Origin: Lewinellaceae bacterium
GTDB lineage: Bacteria > Bacteroidota > Bacteroidia > Chitinophagales > Saprospiraceae
Assembly (NCBI GenBank): GCA_020636225.1
Contig: JACJYI010000008.1
Location: 1 to 64,000 of the forward strand
Direction: 5' to 3'
Length of the DNA stretch: 64,000 bases
Of the stretch, positions 9,615 through 18,238 are shown in pieces. The notes under the pieces are model-generated. The model was not told the origin of the DNA. It ran no database searches and saw only the letters and a list, made by a program, of their open reading frames with translations. The translations under genes and the position numbers were made by a program. Within the stretch, counting starts at the first letter, position 1; the number at the start of each line of letters is the position of its first letter.

Positions 9615-10221
9615 TCGAATCGGCAAACGGTATCGGGGGAATTGGATTTTTCGGGGGGTAGATCGCTCCATTCATCAGGCGGAACGTCTGGCTGTGCTGG
9701 GGCCAAATGGGTCCGGGAAATCTACGCTCCTTCAGATCATGGCCGGGTTGTTACTCCCTTCAGAAGGTGAGGCATACCTGATGGAAGGGACCGGAAGGCG
9801 GTTGAGCCATGAAGAACATGTCCAGTCCATCAGTTTTACCGCTCCCTATCTCGAACTCCCCGAAGAATTATCTCTCAGGGCGCTGCTCAAGCACCATTTC
9901 AGATTTCGGCCCCTGCTGTCCGGCCTGTCCTTGATGGATCTGCCCGCCATGTGGATGCTGGGCAAGGAAGTGGATGTCCCCGTCAAGTATTTTTCCAGTG
10001 GCATGAAGCAGCGAGTGAAATTGGGATTGGCACTGCTGGTGGATGCCCCGATCATCCTGTTGGATGAGCCCCTGACCAATCTGGATGACCGGGGACGTGA
10101 ATGGTATGATGACATGATCCATTCCTGGGCGGTTGACCGGACGGTCATTGTTGCCAGCAACCGGAAAGATGAGTATGTCTTTTGTAAGACCGAACTGGAT
10201 ATCCGCGACTTTGCCGGATAG
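9598..10221 (+). CDS. ABC transporter ATP-binding protein, short single-domain type
   Basis: 207 residues. Walker A GPNGSGKST at about 35-43, a degenerate signature FSSGMKQRVKLG near 136 and Walker B IILLDEPLTNLD. The size and the modified signature resemble CcmA-like or small export-type ATPases. No permease is next to it, so the partner and substrate are unknown. The start ATG overlaps the end of lpxA by 17 bp, which suggests co-transcription with the lipid A genes. A link to envelope lipid or heme export is only inferred. Confidence 0.85.
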   Translation: MEISLDRIGKRYRGNWIFRGVDRSIHQAERLAVLGPNGSGKSTLLQIMAGLLLPSEGEAYLMEGTGRRLSHEEHVQSISFTAPYLELPEELSLRALLKHHFRFRPLLSGLSLMDLPAMWMLGKEVDVPVKYFSSGMKQRVKLGLALLVDAPIILLDEPLTNLDDRGREWYDDMIHSWAVDRTVIVASNRKDEYVFCKTELDIRDFAG

Positions 10222-10236
10222 GGTCAGGGAGATTCC

Positions 10237-10572
10237 TCAGAGTTGGTCGGACAGGTCCTGGAGGCCTTTCCGGATCTCCTGAAGTTTCTGGATGATCTGC
10301 TGTTGCCGGTTGATCTTCGTTCCCTGCTCCTTCAGGGCTTTCTTTGCCCCTTCCAGGGTAAAGCCCTGCTCCTTGACCAGATTGTAGATGATCTGGAACT
10401 GTTCGATATTCTGTACGGTGAATCGCCGATCACCCTTGCTGTTCTTATGGGGCTTGAGGAGGTCAAATTCCGATTCCCAATACCGGATCAGTGACTTGGA
10501 TACGTCAAATAATTCGGCGACCTCGCCGATGGCGTAATAGCGTTTGGTCAGCTTTTGAAGATCAACTTGCAT
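10237..10572 (-). CDS. MerR-family transcriptional regulator
   Basis: 111 residues. An N-terminal winged helix-turn-helix (about 10-75; YYAIGEVAELFDVSKSLIRYW) is followed by a short helical tail (EQGFTLEGAKKALKEQ) and a coiled coil. There is no effector-binding domain and no metal-binding cysteines. Short MerR proteins of this form are common in Bacteroidota. Convergent with the ABC ATPase gene (15 bp apart). Target genes cannot be inferred. Confidence 0.9.
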   Translation of the reverse strand: MQVDLQKLTKRYYAIGEVAELFDVSKSLIRYWESEFDLLKPHKNSKGDRRFTVQNIEQFQIIYNLVKEQGFTLEGAKKALKEQGTKINRQQQIIQKLQEIRKGLQDLSDQL

Positions 10573-10648
10573 CTCGGTACAACAAACAGGATTTAAATCT
10601 ACTTGTTTTTGGCGAATTTCTTGTCATTACCGGTTCTTTCCTGATCGA

Positions 10649-11680
10649 TCAGGCAAAAAGAAGGAAGCTGGTGATCATGAGCAAGGCAGCCAGGACCAGG
10701 AAGATGACCAGGTAGAGCACATGCAGGACACAGAATTTGAAGATGGTCATTCCCCAGGATTGGCGGTAGAAATGTTTTAAAGCGATCAGGACATAGGCCA
10801 GGGAGAGGACAAACGTGAGGCCAGTCCAGCTCCCTCCGATGAAGTAGTCCATGATGATGCCAATGGAGACCAAGAGATATGCCGCAACATGGTAATGCAG
10901 GGTAAAGACCAGATGCTCTACATAATATTGTCGCTTTGGAAAATACAATCCAGCCAGGACCAGAGCGATGAAGGGGATGATCAGGAACATCATCCAGGAT
11001 AGCCGGGCAACAATAAAGGAGGTCAGCGCCCTGGGATTTCGATAGGTCTTGATAAACTGAGTACTGGCCACGGAACCAAACCAGTCCGCATCCTTGTTTC
11101 TGGCGGCAAGGCTGTCCAGGGATAATGTCTCCAGTTCGTAGAGCGTGAACTCCAGGACGGTTTGTTCCCCGAACAAGATCAATGTGATCGTATCATTCAC
11201 TTCATTGAATTGGTTCTCGAGCCGGGTATATGACGAGTCCAACACCTGGACGGCCACTGGATCAAGGTCAGCTATGGCGGCCATGCTATCCCGAACGGAT
11301 CGGATGGCACTCATCTCGCCCTCCAGCCTCACCAGTTCTTTGCCTGTCGTCCGGTCTGCATCACTGATCTTGAAGAGGGAATTGGTGGAAAAGAAATTGA
11401 TGACCGCCAGGTGAAGCAGGACAGTAAAGAAATACAGTCGAACGGGTGGGATATACCGTTCCTGTTTTCCTTCAAAGAACAGGACCGTCAGTGAGGCGGG
11501 CCGGGCCAATTGCCGTACTGATCGAAAGAACCGGTTGTCCCAGGCAAAGACGTTGCCGAGCAGATCCCCGATCAGCTGCCGAACGGTTACTCGTGCTGGA
11601 GCATCCTTCTGGCCGCAAGACGGGCAATACCGATCGGTTTCACGTAGCGAGGTCGAGCAATTGGGGCAGAATCGTTCCAT
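10649..11680 (-). CDS. DUF3667-type membrane protein with N-terminal zinc ribbon
   Basis: 343 residues. It begins with a two-CxxC zinc ribbon (CPNC, CPSC within residues 5-23), then the RQLIGDLLGN and RPASLTVLFFEGKQERYIPP stretches typical of DUF3667, one membrane segment, a soluble middle region, and about three further C-terminal membrane segments rich in leucine and phenylalanine. Function of the family is not known. It is monocistronic or loosely linked to the MerR gene, which lies 76 bp downstream. Confidence 0.85.
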   Translation of the reverse strand: MERFCPNCSTSLRETDRYCPSCGQKDAPARVTVRQLIGDLLGNVFAWDNRFFRSVRQLARPASLTVLFFEGKQERYIPPVRLYFFTVLLHLAVINFFSTNSLFKISDADRTTGKELVRLEGEMSAIRSVRDSMAAIADLDPVAVQVLDSSYTRLENQFNEVNDTITLILFGEQTVLEFTLYELETLSLDSLAARNKDADWFGSVASTQFIKTYRNPRALTSFIVARLSWMMFLIIPFIALVLAGLYFPKRQYYVEHLVFTLHYHVAAYLLVSIGIIMDYFIGGSWTGLTFVLSLAYVLIALKHFYRQSWGMTIFKFCVLHVLYLVIFLVLAALLMITSFLLFA

Positions 11681-11741
11681 GTCTGCCTGCCAAATTACAA
11701 TCCTGTGGGCGGATATTCGTCCCGGTCTTGACCGGTAAAAG

Positions 11742-11779
11742 AAAAGAGGCTGTCGGATCTGGATCCGACAGCCTCTTTT
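11742..11779 (-). terminator. Terminator downstream of the M23 peptidase gene
   Basis: A perfect 18-bp inverted repeat (AAAAGAGGCTGTCGGATC and its complement) with a 2-nt loop. It ends in T runs on both strands, so it could act in both directions. It lies 27 bp after the minus-strand M23 peptidase gene. Confidence 0.85.
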
Positions 11780-11806
11780 TTGACCTGATTCCGGACTGGT
11801 CCAGGA

Positions 11807-12793
11807 TCAATAATCGAAGGAAACGTTGGAAGCGGAGGCTTTCTCCACCAACTCGGAATATTCCTCCAGGGTCAGGCCATCGATCACATAGTGGATCGGA
11901 TTGACTTTTTGGCCCTTGTAAATGACTTCGTAGTGCAAATGCGGAGCGGTACTGCGACCTGAATTGCCGATGGTGCCAATATGCTGTCCACGCGTCACTT
12001 TTTGTCCGACCTTGACATCCGCTTTTTCCATGTGACCATAGAGCGTCTTGTAGCCGAATCCGTGGTCAACAATGATGTGCAGGCCATACCCACTGTTGTC
12101 GCGAGTGACTTCAACGACCTTTCCATCACCAGTCACCTGGACCGCGGTACCCCGTGGGGCACCAAAATCCAGTCCCGTGTGCATCTTCCGCACCTTGAGA
12201 ATGGGATGGATCCGCATCCCGAAGCCGGACAGTGATCGTACGTTGCGATTGAGCTTGTCTTCACGGACTGGCTTGATGGCCGGCAGGGAGGAGTGCATTT
12301 CATTCATGCGCTCAGCCATCTTCTGGATCGTGTCCAGAGACAGGGATTGGATGACCAGCTGGCGCTCCAGTTTGTCGGCTTTCTCCAGGGTATTGACCAG
12401 CAATTCGCCAGACTGCTGGAATTTTGTCAGATCCCGGTAGGACTCATGACCTCCGATACCCCCATTCCAAACGGACTGGTCGATCGGGTCCATACCGAAC
12501 ATCATGCGGTGGACGGAAGCATCACGGTCTTGCAGATTGCTCAACACCTTGGACATCATGTCCAGTTGGCCGTTGACCGACTCATACTTGATCTTCATCT
12601 GTTCGATCTCTCGTTGTAACGCCTTTTCCTTCTGGCTTGGAAAAAACGTATTGGTGATCGTCATGAACAGCATCCCTGTGACGATCACAGCTGACGTAAA
12701 CCCGAAGATGCGAATGAGACGATGCTTTATTGACAATCGAACACGTTCATACGACAACGTGTGCCGGTTGAACACGAATTTTTCTTTTCCCAT
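11807..12793 (-). CDS. M23 family metallopeptidase (LytM-like, membrane-anchored)
   Basis: 328 residues. A single N-terminal membrane segment (about 28-50) is followed by a coiled-coil stretch (about 55-95) and a C-terminal LytM/M23 domain (about 195-300). The zinc-site motifs HTGLDFGAPRGT and HLHYEV are intact, so it should be an active peptidoglycan endopeptidase or an activator of one, facing the periplasm. Divergent from alaS, with about 225 bp between the two starts. No second lytic domain is present. Confidence 0.92.
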   Translation of the reverse strand: MGKEKFVFNRHTLSYERVRLSIKHRLIRIFGFTSAVIVTGMLFMTITNTFFPSQKEKALQREIEQMKIKYESVNGQLDMMSKVLSNLQDRDASVHRMMFGMDPIDQSVWNGGIGGHESYRDLTKFQQSGELLVNTLEKADKLERQLVIQSLSLDTIQKMAERMNEMHSSLPAIKPVREDKLNRNVRSLSGFGMRIHPILKVRKMHTGLDFGAPRGTAVQVTGDGKVVEVTRDNSGYGLHIIVDHGFGYKTLYGHMEKADVKVGQKVTRGQHIGTIGNSGRSTAPHLHYEVIYKGQKVNPIHYVIDGLTLEEYSELVEKASASNVSFDY

Positions 12794-13018
12794 AAGAATG
12801 CTGTTGGTGCCAAAGCCCTAACTTTGTGCGGCAGGACAATGGTGGTTTTCCCCAAGTGCTCTGCGAAATTACTGAATGAACGGCGATTCTCCTAACAAAG
12901 CTCGCCCTATTCCCGATAATACGATGTTAACGAAATATTATTGTCTCAGACAATTTTTTTCGGATGGATATCAAATTATCGACTGAAATTACGGATAAAT
13001 TCCAAATTATTGATTCCT

Positions 13019-15661
13019 ATGATGACTGCTCGTGACATTCGAAAGACGTTCCTGAGATTCTTCGAGGAGCGAGGACATGTGATCGTTCCCTCTGCGCCCA
13101 TCACCAATCGCCAGGATCCGACATTGATGTTCACGAATGCGGGCATGAACCAGTTCAAGGATTTCTTCCTGGGCCACCAGGAACCGACCCATCCCCGGAT
13201 TGCCGATACGCAAAAATGTCTTCGGGTGTCCGGGAAGCACAACGACCTGGAAGAGGTGGGTGTCGATTCCTATCACCACACCATGTTCGAAATGCTGGGC
13301 AACTGGAGTTTCGGGGATTACTTCAAGGAAGAAGCCATCCAATGGGCCTGGGAGCTGCTGACCAGGGAGTACGGCCTGTCCAGGGATCGACTGTACGTGA
13401 CCATTTTTGAAGGGGATGCTTCCGAAGGGCTGGAGGAAGACACGGATGCTGTCCGGCTGTGGGCGAAATGGATTCCCGAGGACCGGATCCTGCGTGGCAA
13501 CAAAAAGGACAACTTCTGGGAGATGGGCGATACCGGACCCTGCGGCCCCTGTTCGGAGATCCATGTCGATCTTCGGTCCGAGGCAGAACGGGCACGCGTG
13601 GATGCCCGGGAACTGGTCAACAACGACCACCCTCAGGTGGTGGAGATCTGGAACCTGGTCTTCATCCAGTACAACCGGAAAGCCGACGGCTCCCTGGAAG
13701 CCCTTCCGGCCAAACATGTGGACACGGGCATGGGATTCGAGCGCCTGGTCATGGCCCTGCAGGGGAAGCAGTCGAATTATGATACGGATGTATTCAGTCC
13801 ACTCCTGAACAAGATCGCCGAGATCGCCGGACTCCCCTATACCAACAGGTATGGGCATGACGCACCCAGGTCGGACATGGCCATGCGGGTCATTGCCGAT
13901 CACGTGCGGGCCGTGAGCTTTGCCATTGCCGACGGGGAATTGCCCTCCTCCAACGGAGCAGGCTACGTGATCCGGCGGATCCTCCGGCGGGCCGTACGGT
14001 ATGCCTATTCCTTCCTCCATATCAAGGAGCCGGCCATCTATCGACTGGTGCCCATCCTGGCAGGACAGATGGCGGAGGTCTTTCCCGAGTTGGCCGCCCA
14101 GGAGGCCTTTGTCAGTCGGGTGATCCTGGAGGAAGAACGGTCCTTCCTGCGCACGCTGGAAGGGGGGTTGAAACGATTGGACCAGGTCGAGATCCACAAT
14201 GGCATACTCGACGGTGACATTGCCTTTGAACTCTATGATACCTACGGATTCCCGATCGACCTGACCCGTCTGATCGCCCATGAAAAAGGCTTTGCAGTCG
14301 ATGAGCCGGGGTTCGAACAGGCCCTGGAGGCCCAGAAAGCCCGTTCACGTGCGGCTTCGGTGAAAACGACAGGCGACTGGGAAGCCGTCATGGCTGGGAC
14401 GCCGGACATCAGTTTCCTCGGGTATGATCAACTGGAGGTAGAAGATGCCCGCATTGTCAAGTATCGATCGGTGTCCAACCGGCAGGGCAACTTTTTCCAG
14501 ATCGTCCTCGACCGGACGCCCTTCTATCCGGAAGGAGGAGGGCAGGTAGGCGACACCGGATTTCTCTCCACCGCAGACGGGATCATTCGTGTAGAGGACA
14601 CCGTACGGGAGAATGACCTGATCATTCATGTCGCCAGGCAGATGCCTGAGGACCCGTCCCTGCCCCTGCGCGCCGTGGTGGATGAGAGCCGGCGAAGACT
14701 GACAGAGAACAATCATTCCGCGACCCACCTGTTGCATGCGGCGTTGCGCCAGGTACTGGGGGATCATGTCCAGCAGAAAGGCTCCATGTTGAATGACCAG
14801 TATCTGCGCTTTGACTTTTCACACTTTCAAAAGGTGAGCGAAACCGAGATCCAACGGATCGAACAGATCGTCAACCAGAAGATCCGGGCGAACATCCATC
14901 GGGATGAAGCACGCAGATTGCCCATCGAAGATGCCAAGGCAGCGGGAGCGATGATGTTGTTCGGGGAGAAATATGGCGATCATGTCCGGATGATCACCTT
15001 TGATCCGGGGTACAGTCGCGAATTGTGCGGGGGATGCCACGTTCCTGAGACAGGCCGGATCGGCTTGTTCAAGATCACCACCGAGACCGCCGTGGCGGCA
15101 GGAGTTCGGCGAATCGAGGCGATTACTGCCGAGGCTGCAGAGTCCTACGTCCATCGCTTGGAATCCGATGTACATCAATCACGCAACCTCCTGAAAGCCC
15201 AGGGATCCATCAGTGAATCGGTCCAGCAATTGCTCGATGAGAACAAGTCGCTGCGGAAACAGCTGGAGGTAATGCAGGAGCAGCAAGCCATGGGGTTGAA
15301 GACCGGACTGAAACAGCAGGCTGTTGAACGGGACGGTATCCGGTATCTGGTGGCCCATCTCCCGGTTGAGGACCCCAAATCCGTGAAGAACCTCATTTTT
15401 CAGCTCGAACAGGAATTGTCGCCAGCGGTGATCGTGACCGGCAACATTCAGCAGGATAAGCCCATGCTCTCCGTGATCATCAGCAAGGAGATCGCCGAGG
15501 CGGGTACCTGGAATGCCGGTCAATTGATCCGGGAGTGGGCCAAACCTATCCAGGGTGGAGGAGGAGGCCAGCCATTCTATGCCACTGCCGGAGGCAAGAA
15601 TCCCCAGGGACTTGACCAGGCGTTGGACCTCGCACGTCAGCAACTGGGTCTGCAAGCGTAA
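13019..15661 (+). CDS. alaS: Alanine--tRNA ligase
   Basis: About 880 residues. The class II catalytic core contains HHTMFEMLGNWSFGDYFKEE-type sequence near residue 75, followed by the editing domain with zinc-site residues (NNHSATHLLHAALR; CGGCHVPETGRIG) and a C-terminal oligomerisation (DHHA1-like) part ending in GGGGGQPFYATAGG. The open frame extends 26 codons further upstream, but that extension (rich in I, N and K) is not part of the family. The ATG pair at 13019/13022 (MMTARDIRKTF) gives the usual N-terminus. It charges tRNA-Ala and hydrolyses mischarged products. Confidence 0.96.
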   Translation: MMTARDIRKTFLRFFEERGHVIVPSAPITNRQDPTLMFTNAGMNQFKDFFLGHQEPTHPRIADTQKCLRVSGKHNDLEEVGVDSYHHTMFEMLGNWSFGDYFKEEAIQWAWELLTREYGLSRDRLYVTIFEGDASEGLEEDTDAVRLWAKWIPEDRILRGNKKDNFWEMGDTGPCGPCSEIHVDLRSEAERARVDARELVNNDHPQVVEIWNLVFIQYNRKADGSLEALPAKHVDTGMGFERLVMALQGKQSNYDTDVFSPLLNKIAEIAGLPYTNRYGHDAPRSDMAMRVIADHVRAVSFAIADGELPSSNGAGYVIRRILRRAVRYAYSFLHIKEPAIYRLVPILAGQMAEVFPELAAQEAFVSRVILEEERSFLRTLEGGLKRLDQVEIHNGILDGDIAFELYDTYGFPIDLTRLIAHEKGFAVDEPGFEQALEAQKARSRAASVKTTGDWEAVMAGTPDISFLGYDQLEVEDARIVKYRSVSNRQGNFFQIVLDRTPFYPEGGGQVGDTGFLSTADGIIRVEDTVRENDLIIHVARQMPEDPSLPLRAVVDESRRRLTENNHSATHLLHAALRQVLGDHVQQKGSMLNDQYLRFDFSHFQKVSETEIQRIEQIVNQKIRANIHRDEARRLPIEDAKAAGAMMLFGEKYGDHVRMITFDPGYSRELCGGCHVPETGRIGLFKITTETAVAAGVRRIEAITAEAAESYVHRLESDVHQSRNLLKAQGSISESVQQLLDENKSLRKQLEVMQEQQAMGLKTGLKQQAVERDGIRYLVAHLPVEDPKSVKNLIFQLEQELSPAVIVTGNIQQDKPMLSVIISKEIAEAGTWNAGQLIREWAKPIQGGGGGQPFYATAGGKNPQGLDQALDLARQQLGLQA

Positions 15662-15663
15662 GG

Positions 15664-18159
15664 TCAGTCCGAGGATTGAAGGGTCGGAGGATCCAGGACG
15701 CAGCTGAAGAACAAGGCATTGTCAAAGATCTTCTGACTCCCGACCGTCATGCCCCTGAACAGGACCTGGTCGGCAAAACCGATGATCCGACCCTGTCCTT
15801 TCTTCCAGGTCAGCACACTCGCCGAGCCCTTGAGAATGTCCTTGTGCTGACGGGGCAGGTAGCCGCTGATCAGCGGGTCATCGCTGGCCCGCAGGGGAGT
15901 GGCATAGGGATTCTGGAGCGGATCAATATACAGGCCGTGAAGCCGGAACATCGGCAGGGTATCCCGATCAAGCCCGTACATCAGTGGATGCGTAGGGTCA
16001 AGAATGCCTTCTATAGAGATGCCCTTGATCATCCGGGCCCGGCGGTCGGCTTCCTGCGCGGCATATGGGCGCTGTCCAGTGCCAAGTTCGGGCTCCGGGC
16101 GCTGGGTATACTGGATCAGGTTGGCATGCCTGGCCCACGACAGAGCATCCTGGAGCAGGATCAGGGTATGTCCTTTTCGGATCCAGGCGGATACCGACTC
16201 GATCTGTCCTTTCGTCAAGGAATAGGAGCCGTGTGGCAGGATCAGGGTATTGATCTCTTCCAGGACATCGTCGTCCCAATCGGCCTGATCGATCAGAAGG
16301 ACCGACATGCCGAGGTTTTCCTGAAGATGGTGCCAAACTTCCCCGGCACCGTAGGCGCTGACACCCGATCCGACCAGGAGGCCTGCCTTCGGAGCGGTCA
16401 GTCGCAGAAAAGAGGGGCTGCCCAGATCCGGCCCGGGGGCCAGTGAACCCGTCGGAACAGGTACAAGCTCCTGACCATATTCCTGGCAAAGCGATGCCAG
16501 TCCTTCCGGGTCAATACCCTCCTGCCGGATCAGGATCGCTCCTTGTTTGACCGTACTTCCGTCCGGGAGGACAACAGGCTTGGTCGCCACTGAGATCGGG
16601 AGTCGCCTCAAATGAAACTGGTTGATCAGCGCTCCGATGTCATTTTGTGTGTTGGGGACCAACCAGGCAAGGGCATTCGTCAGGACAGGCTTCTGGAATG
16701 GGGAGGACGACGGCAGAGCAGTCATTTCGAGTTTGGCCGGCCATGATTCCTGTTGGATGGCCCGGGCCTCGAATGCATAGAAGGAGGGGAGGTGCCAGGA
16801 AGAGACATCATAGAATAGACTGTCGGTAAATTCTTTCTGGGGAATGAACAGGGACTGGACCAACCGGCAGGCTGGTTGATCCAGGGGAATGAAGAGTGCC
16901 CCCGGATCGTCGGAGGTGGTTTTGGTGATGATCCGATGGGCGGACAGGAAATTGGCCAGTGCTCTCGATTTTGCCCGGTCGTCCAGGGGTGAGATCCGGA
17001 AACCGGCCAGCCGATCCCGTTGGTTCTTTCGGAAGAAGTCCACCTGATAGTCCTGCAGTGACTTTTTCAGGCTGAGTGCACCTTCCCAGGATGTGCGGGC
17101 CACGGTCAGATGATGGAGGATGGCTTGCTCAAAGGTGATGACTCCCTGATCGGTGGATTGTGCATTGCCACGGGCACTTGCCTGTTCGAAGAGAATACCG
17201 ATCGATCCCATCGCATCCGGGTAGGTGGACCCTTTGCCGAAATAGAAGTCATCAAATTCTTCCCGGCTGTAATAAGCGACTCCCATGGTGTCCAGGGCAG
17301 CAGCATGAAATCGGCCAATTCGTTGCGACAGGCGTTGATTCTCTTCCGGGATCAGAGGATGGACCCTGGACGGTACTCCCGGCTGAAAGAAGAAGGTCCC
17401 GTTCGGGCCCATCTCATGATGATCGGTCATCAGATGAGGCTTCCAGTCGTGGAAAATGGCCAGTCTGCCTCTGGTTTCAGGATGAACCGCTGGCAGCCAG
17501 TCACGGTTGAGGTCAAACCAGTAATGGTTGGTCCGACCGGAGGGCCAGGCCTGCCGGTGCTGCCGATCAAAGGGGGACAGGGACACCGGATCGCCCCGGT
17601 GCATGTTTGCCCAGGTGGAAAACCGTTGCAGCCCGTCCGGATTGAGGCAGGGGTCCAGGAGGATGATGGCATCCTCAAGTCCTTTGATGACCTTTTTCTC
17701 GGTCGAGGCGGCCAGATAATACAGGTAAAGCATGGCGGCATGGGCGCCACTGGCTTCATCTCCGTGAATGCTGAACCCCTGGTACAGGATCACCGGACCA
17801 CGGTATTTTTCCGGAGAATCTGCCCTGAGAGAGGCCAGATGTGCCAGACGGATGTCTTCGAGCTCCTTGTGGTTGGAAGGACTGGTGATGGTCAGCAGTA
17901 TCAGTGGCCGGTCTTCGTGTGTGCGGGCATATTCCCGGATAGTGACCCGGTCTGAGAGCCGGGCAATCGTCCGGGCATAGGCGACGATCTGATCGGGTCC
18001 CACATGCCATTTCCCGAACGGGAATCCCAGGAACTCCGACGGACCTGGGATATCCGGGAGAACGTCGATCCCGGGCAGGTCGGCTGACCTGGCTGGCGTC
18101 TGGCCTGGCAGGGGTGCCGTCATGCAAAGGGACAGGAAGAGGAGGAGCAGATGCTTCAT
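15664..18159 (-). CDS. M14 family zinc carboxypeptidase, secreted
   Basis: About 831 residues. A signal peptide starts at the ATG at 18159 (MKHLLLLFLSLCMTAPLPGQ); an upstream in-frame ATG at 18192 would add 11 residues not typical of a signal peptide. The M14 catalytic domain shows the zinc motif HGDEASGAHAA near residue 140, DLNRDW, and a later histidine-rich HHEMGPNGTFFF segment. The C-terminal half (about 400-831) resembles the glutamine-amidotransferase-like region seen in Bacteroidota M14 proteins. No T9SS signal is visible, so it is probably periplasmic. Convergent with alaS, only 2 bp apart. Confidence 0.9.
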   Translation of the reverse strand: MKHLLLLFLSLCMTAPLPGQTPARSADLPGIDVLPDIPGPSEFLGFPFGKWHVGPDQIVAYARTIARLSDRVTIREYARTHEDRPLILLTITSPSNHKELEDIRLAHLASLRADSPEKYRGPVILYQGFSIHGDEASGAHAAMLYLYYLAASTEKKVIKGLEDAIILLDPCLNPDGLQRFSTWANMHRGDPVSLSPFDRQHRQAWPSGRTNHYWFDLNRDWLPAVHPETRGRLAIFHDWKPHLMTDHHEMGPNGTFFFQPGVPSRVHPLIPEENQRLSQRIGRFHAAALDTMGVAYYSREEFDDFYFGKGSTYPDAMGSIGILFEQASARGNAQSTDQGVITFEQAILHHLTVARTSWEGALSLKKSLQDYQVDFFRKNQRDRLAGFRISPLDDRAKSRALANFLSAHRIITKTTSDDPGALFIPLDQPACRLVQSLFIPQKEFTDSLFYDVSSWHLPSFYAFEARAIQQESWPAKLEMTALPSSSPFQKPVLTNALAWLVPNTQNDIGALINQFHLRRLPISVATKPVVLPDGSTVKQGAILIRQEGIDPEGLASLCQEYGQELVPVPTGSLAPGPDLGSPSFLRLTAPKAGLLVGSGVSAYGAGEVWHHLQENLGMSVLLIDQADWDDDVLEEINTLILPHGSYSLTKGQIESVSAWIRKGHTLILLQDALSWARHANLIQYTQRPEPELGTGQRPYAAQEADRRARMIKGISIEGILDPTHPLMYGLDRDTLPMFRLHGLYIDPLQNPYATPLRASDDPLISGYLPRQHKDILKGSASVLTWKKGQGRIIGFADQVLFRGMTVGSQKIFDNALFFSCVLDPPTLQSSD

Positions 18160-18238
18160 GAACGTGATCTTCAGCCGTGGAAGATAAGTCATGTCCCCAT
18201 CATCATCCTCTTCCTGTCCCGGAAGTGATGGATCCGGT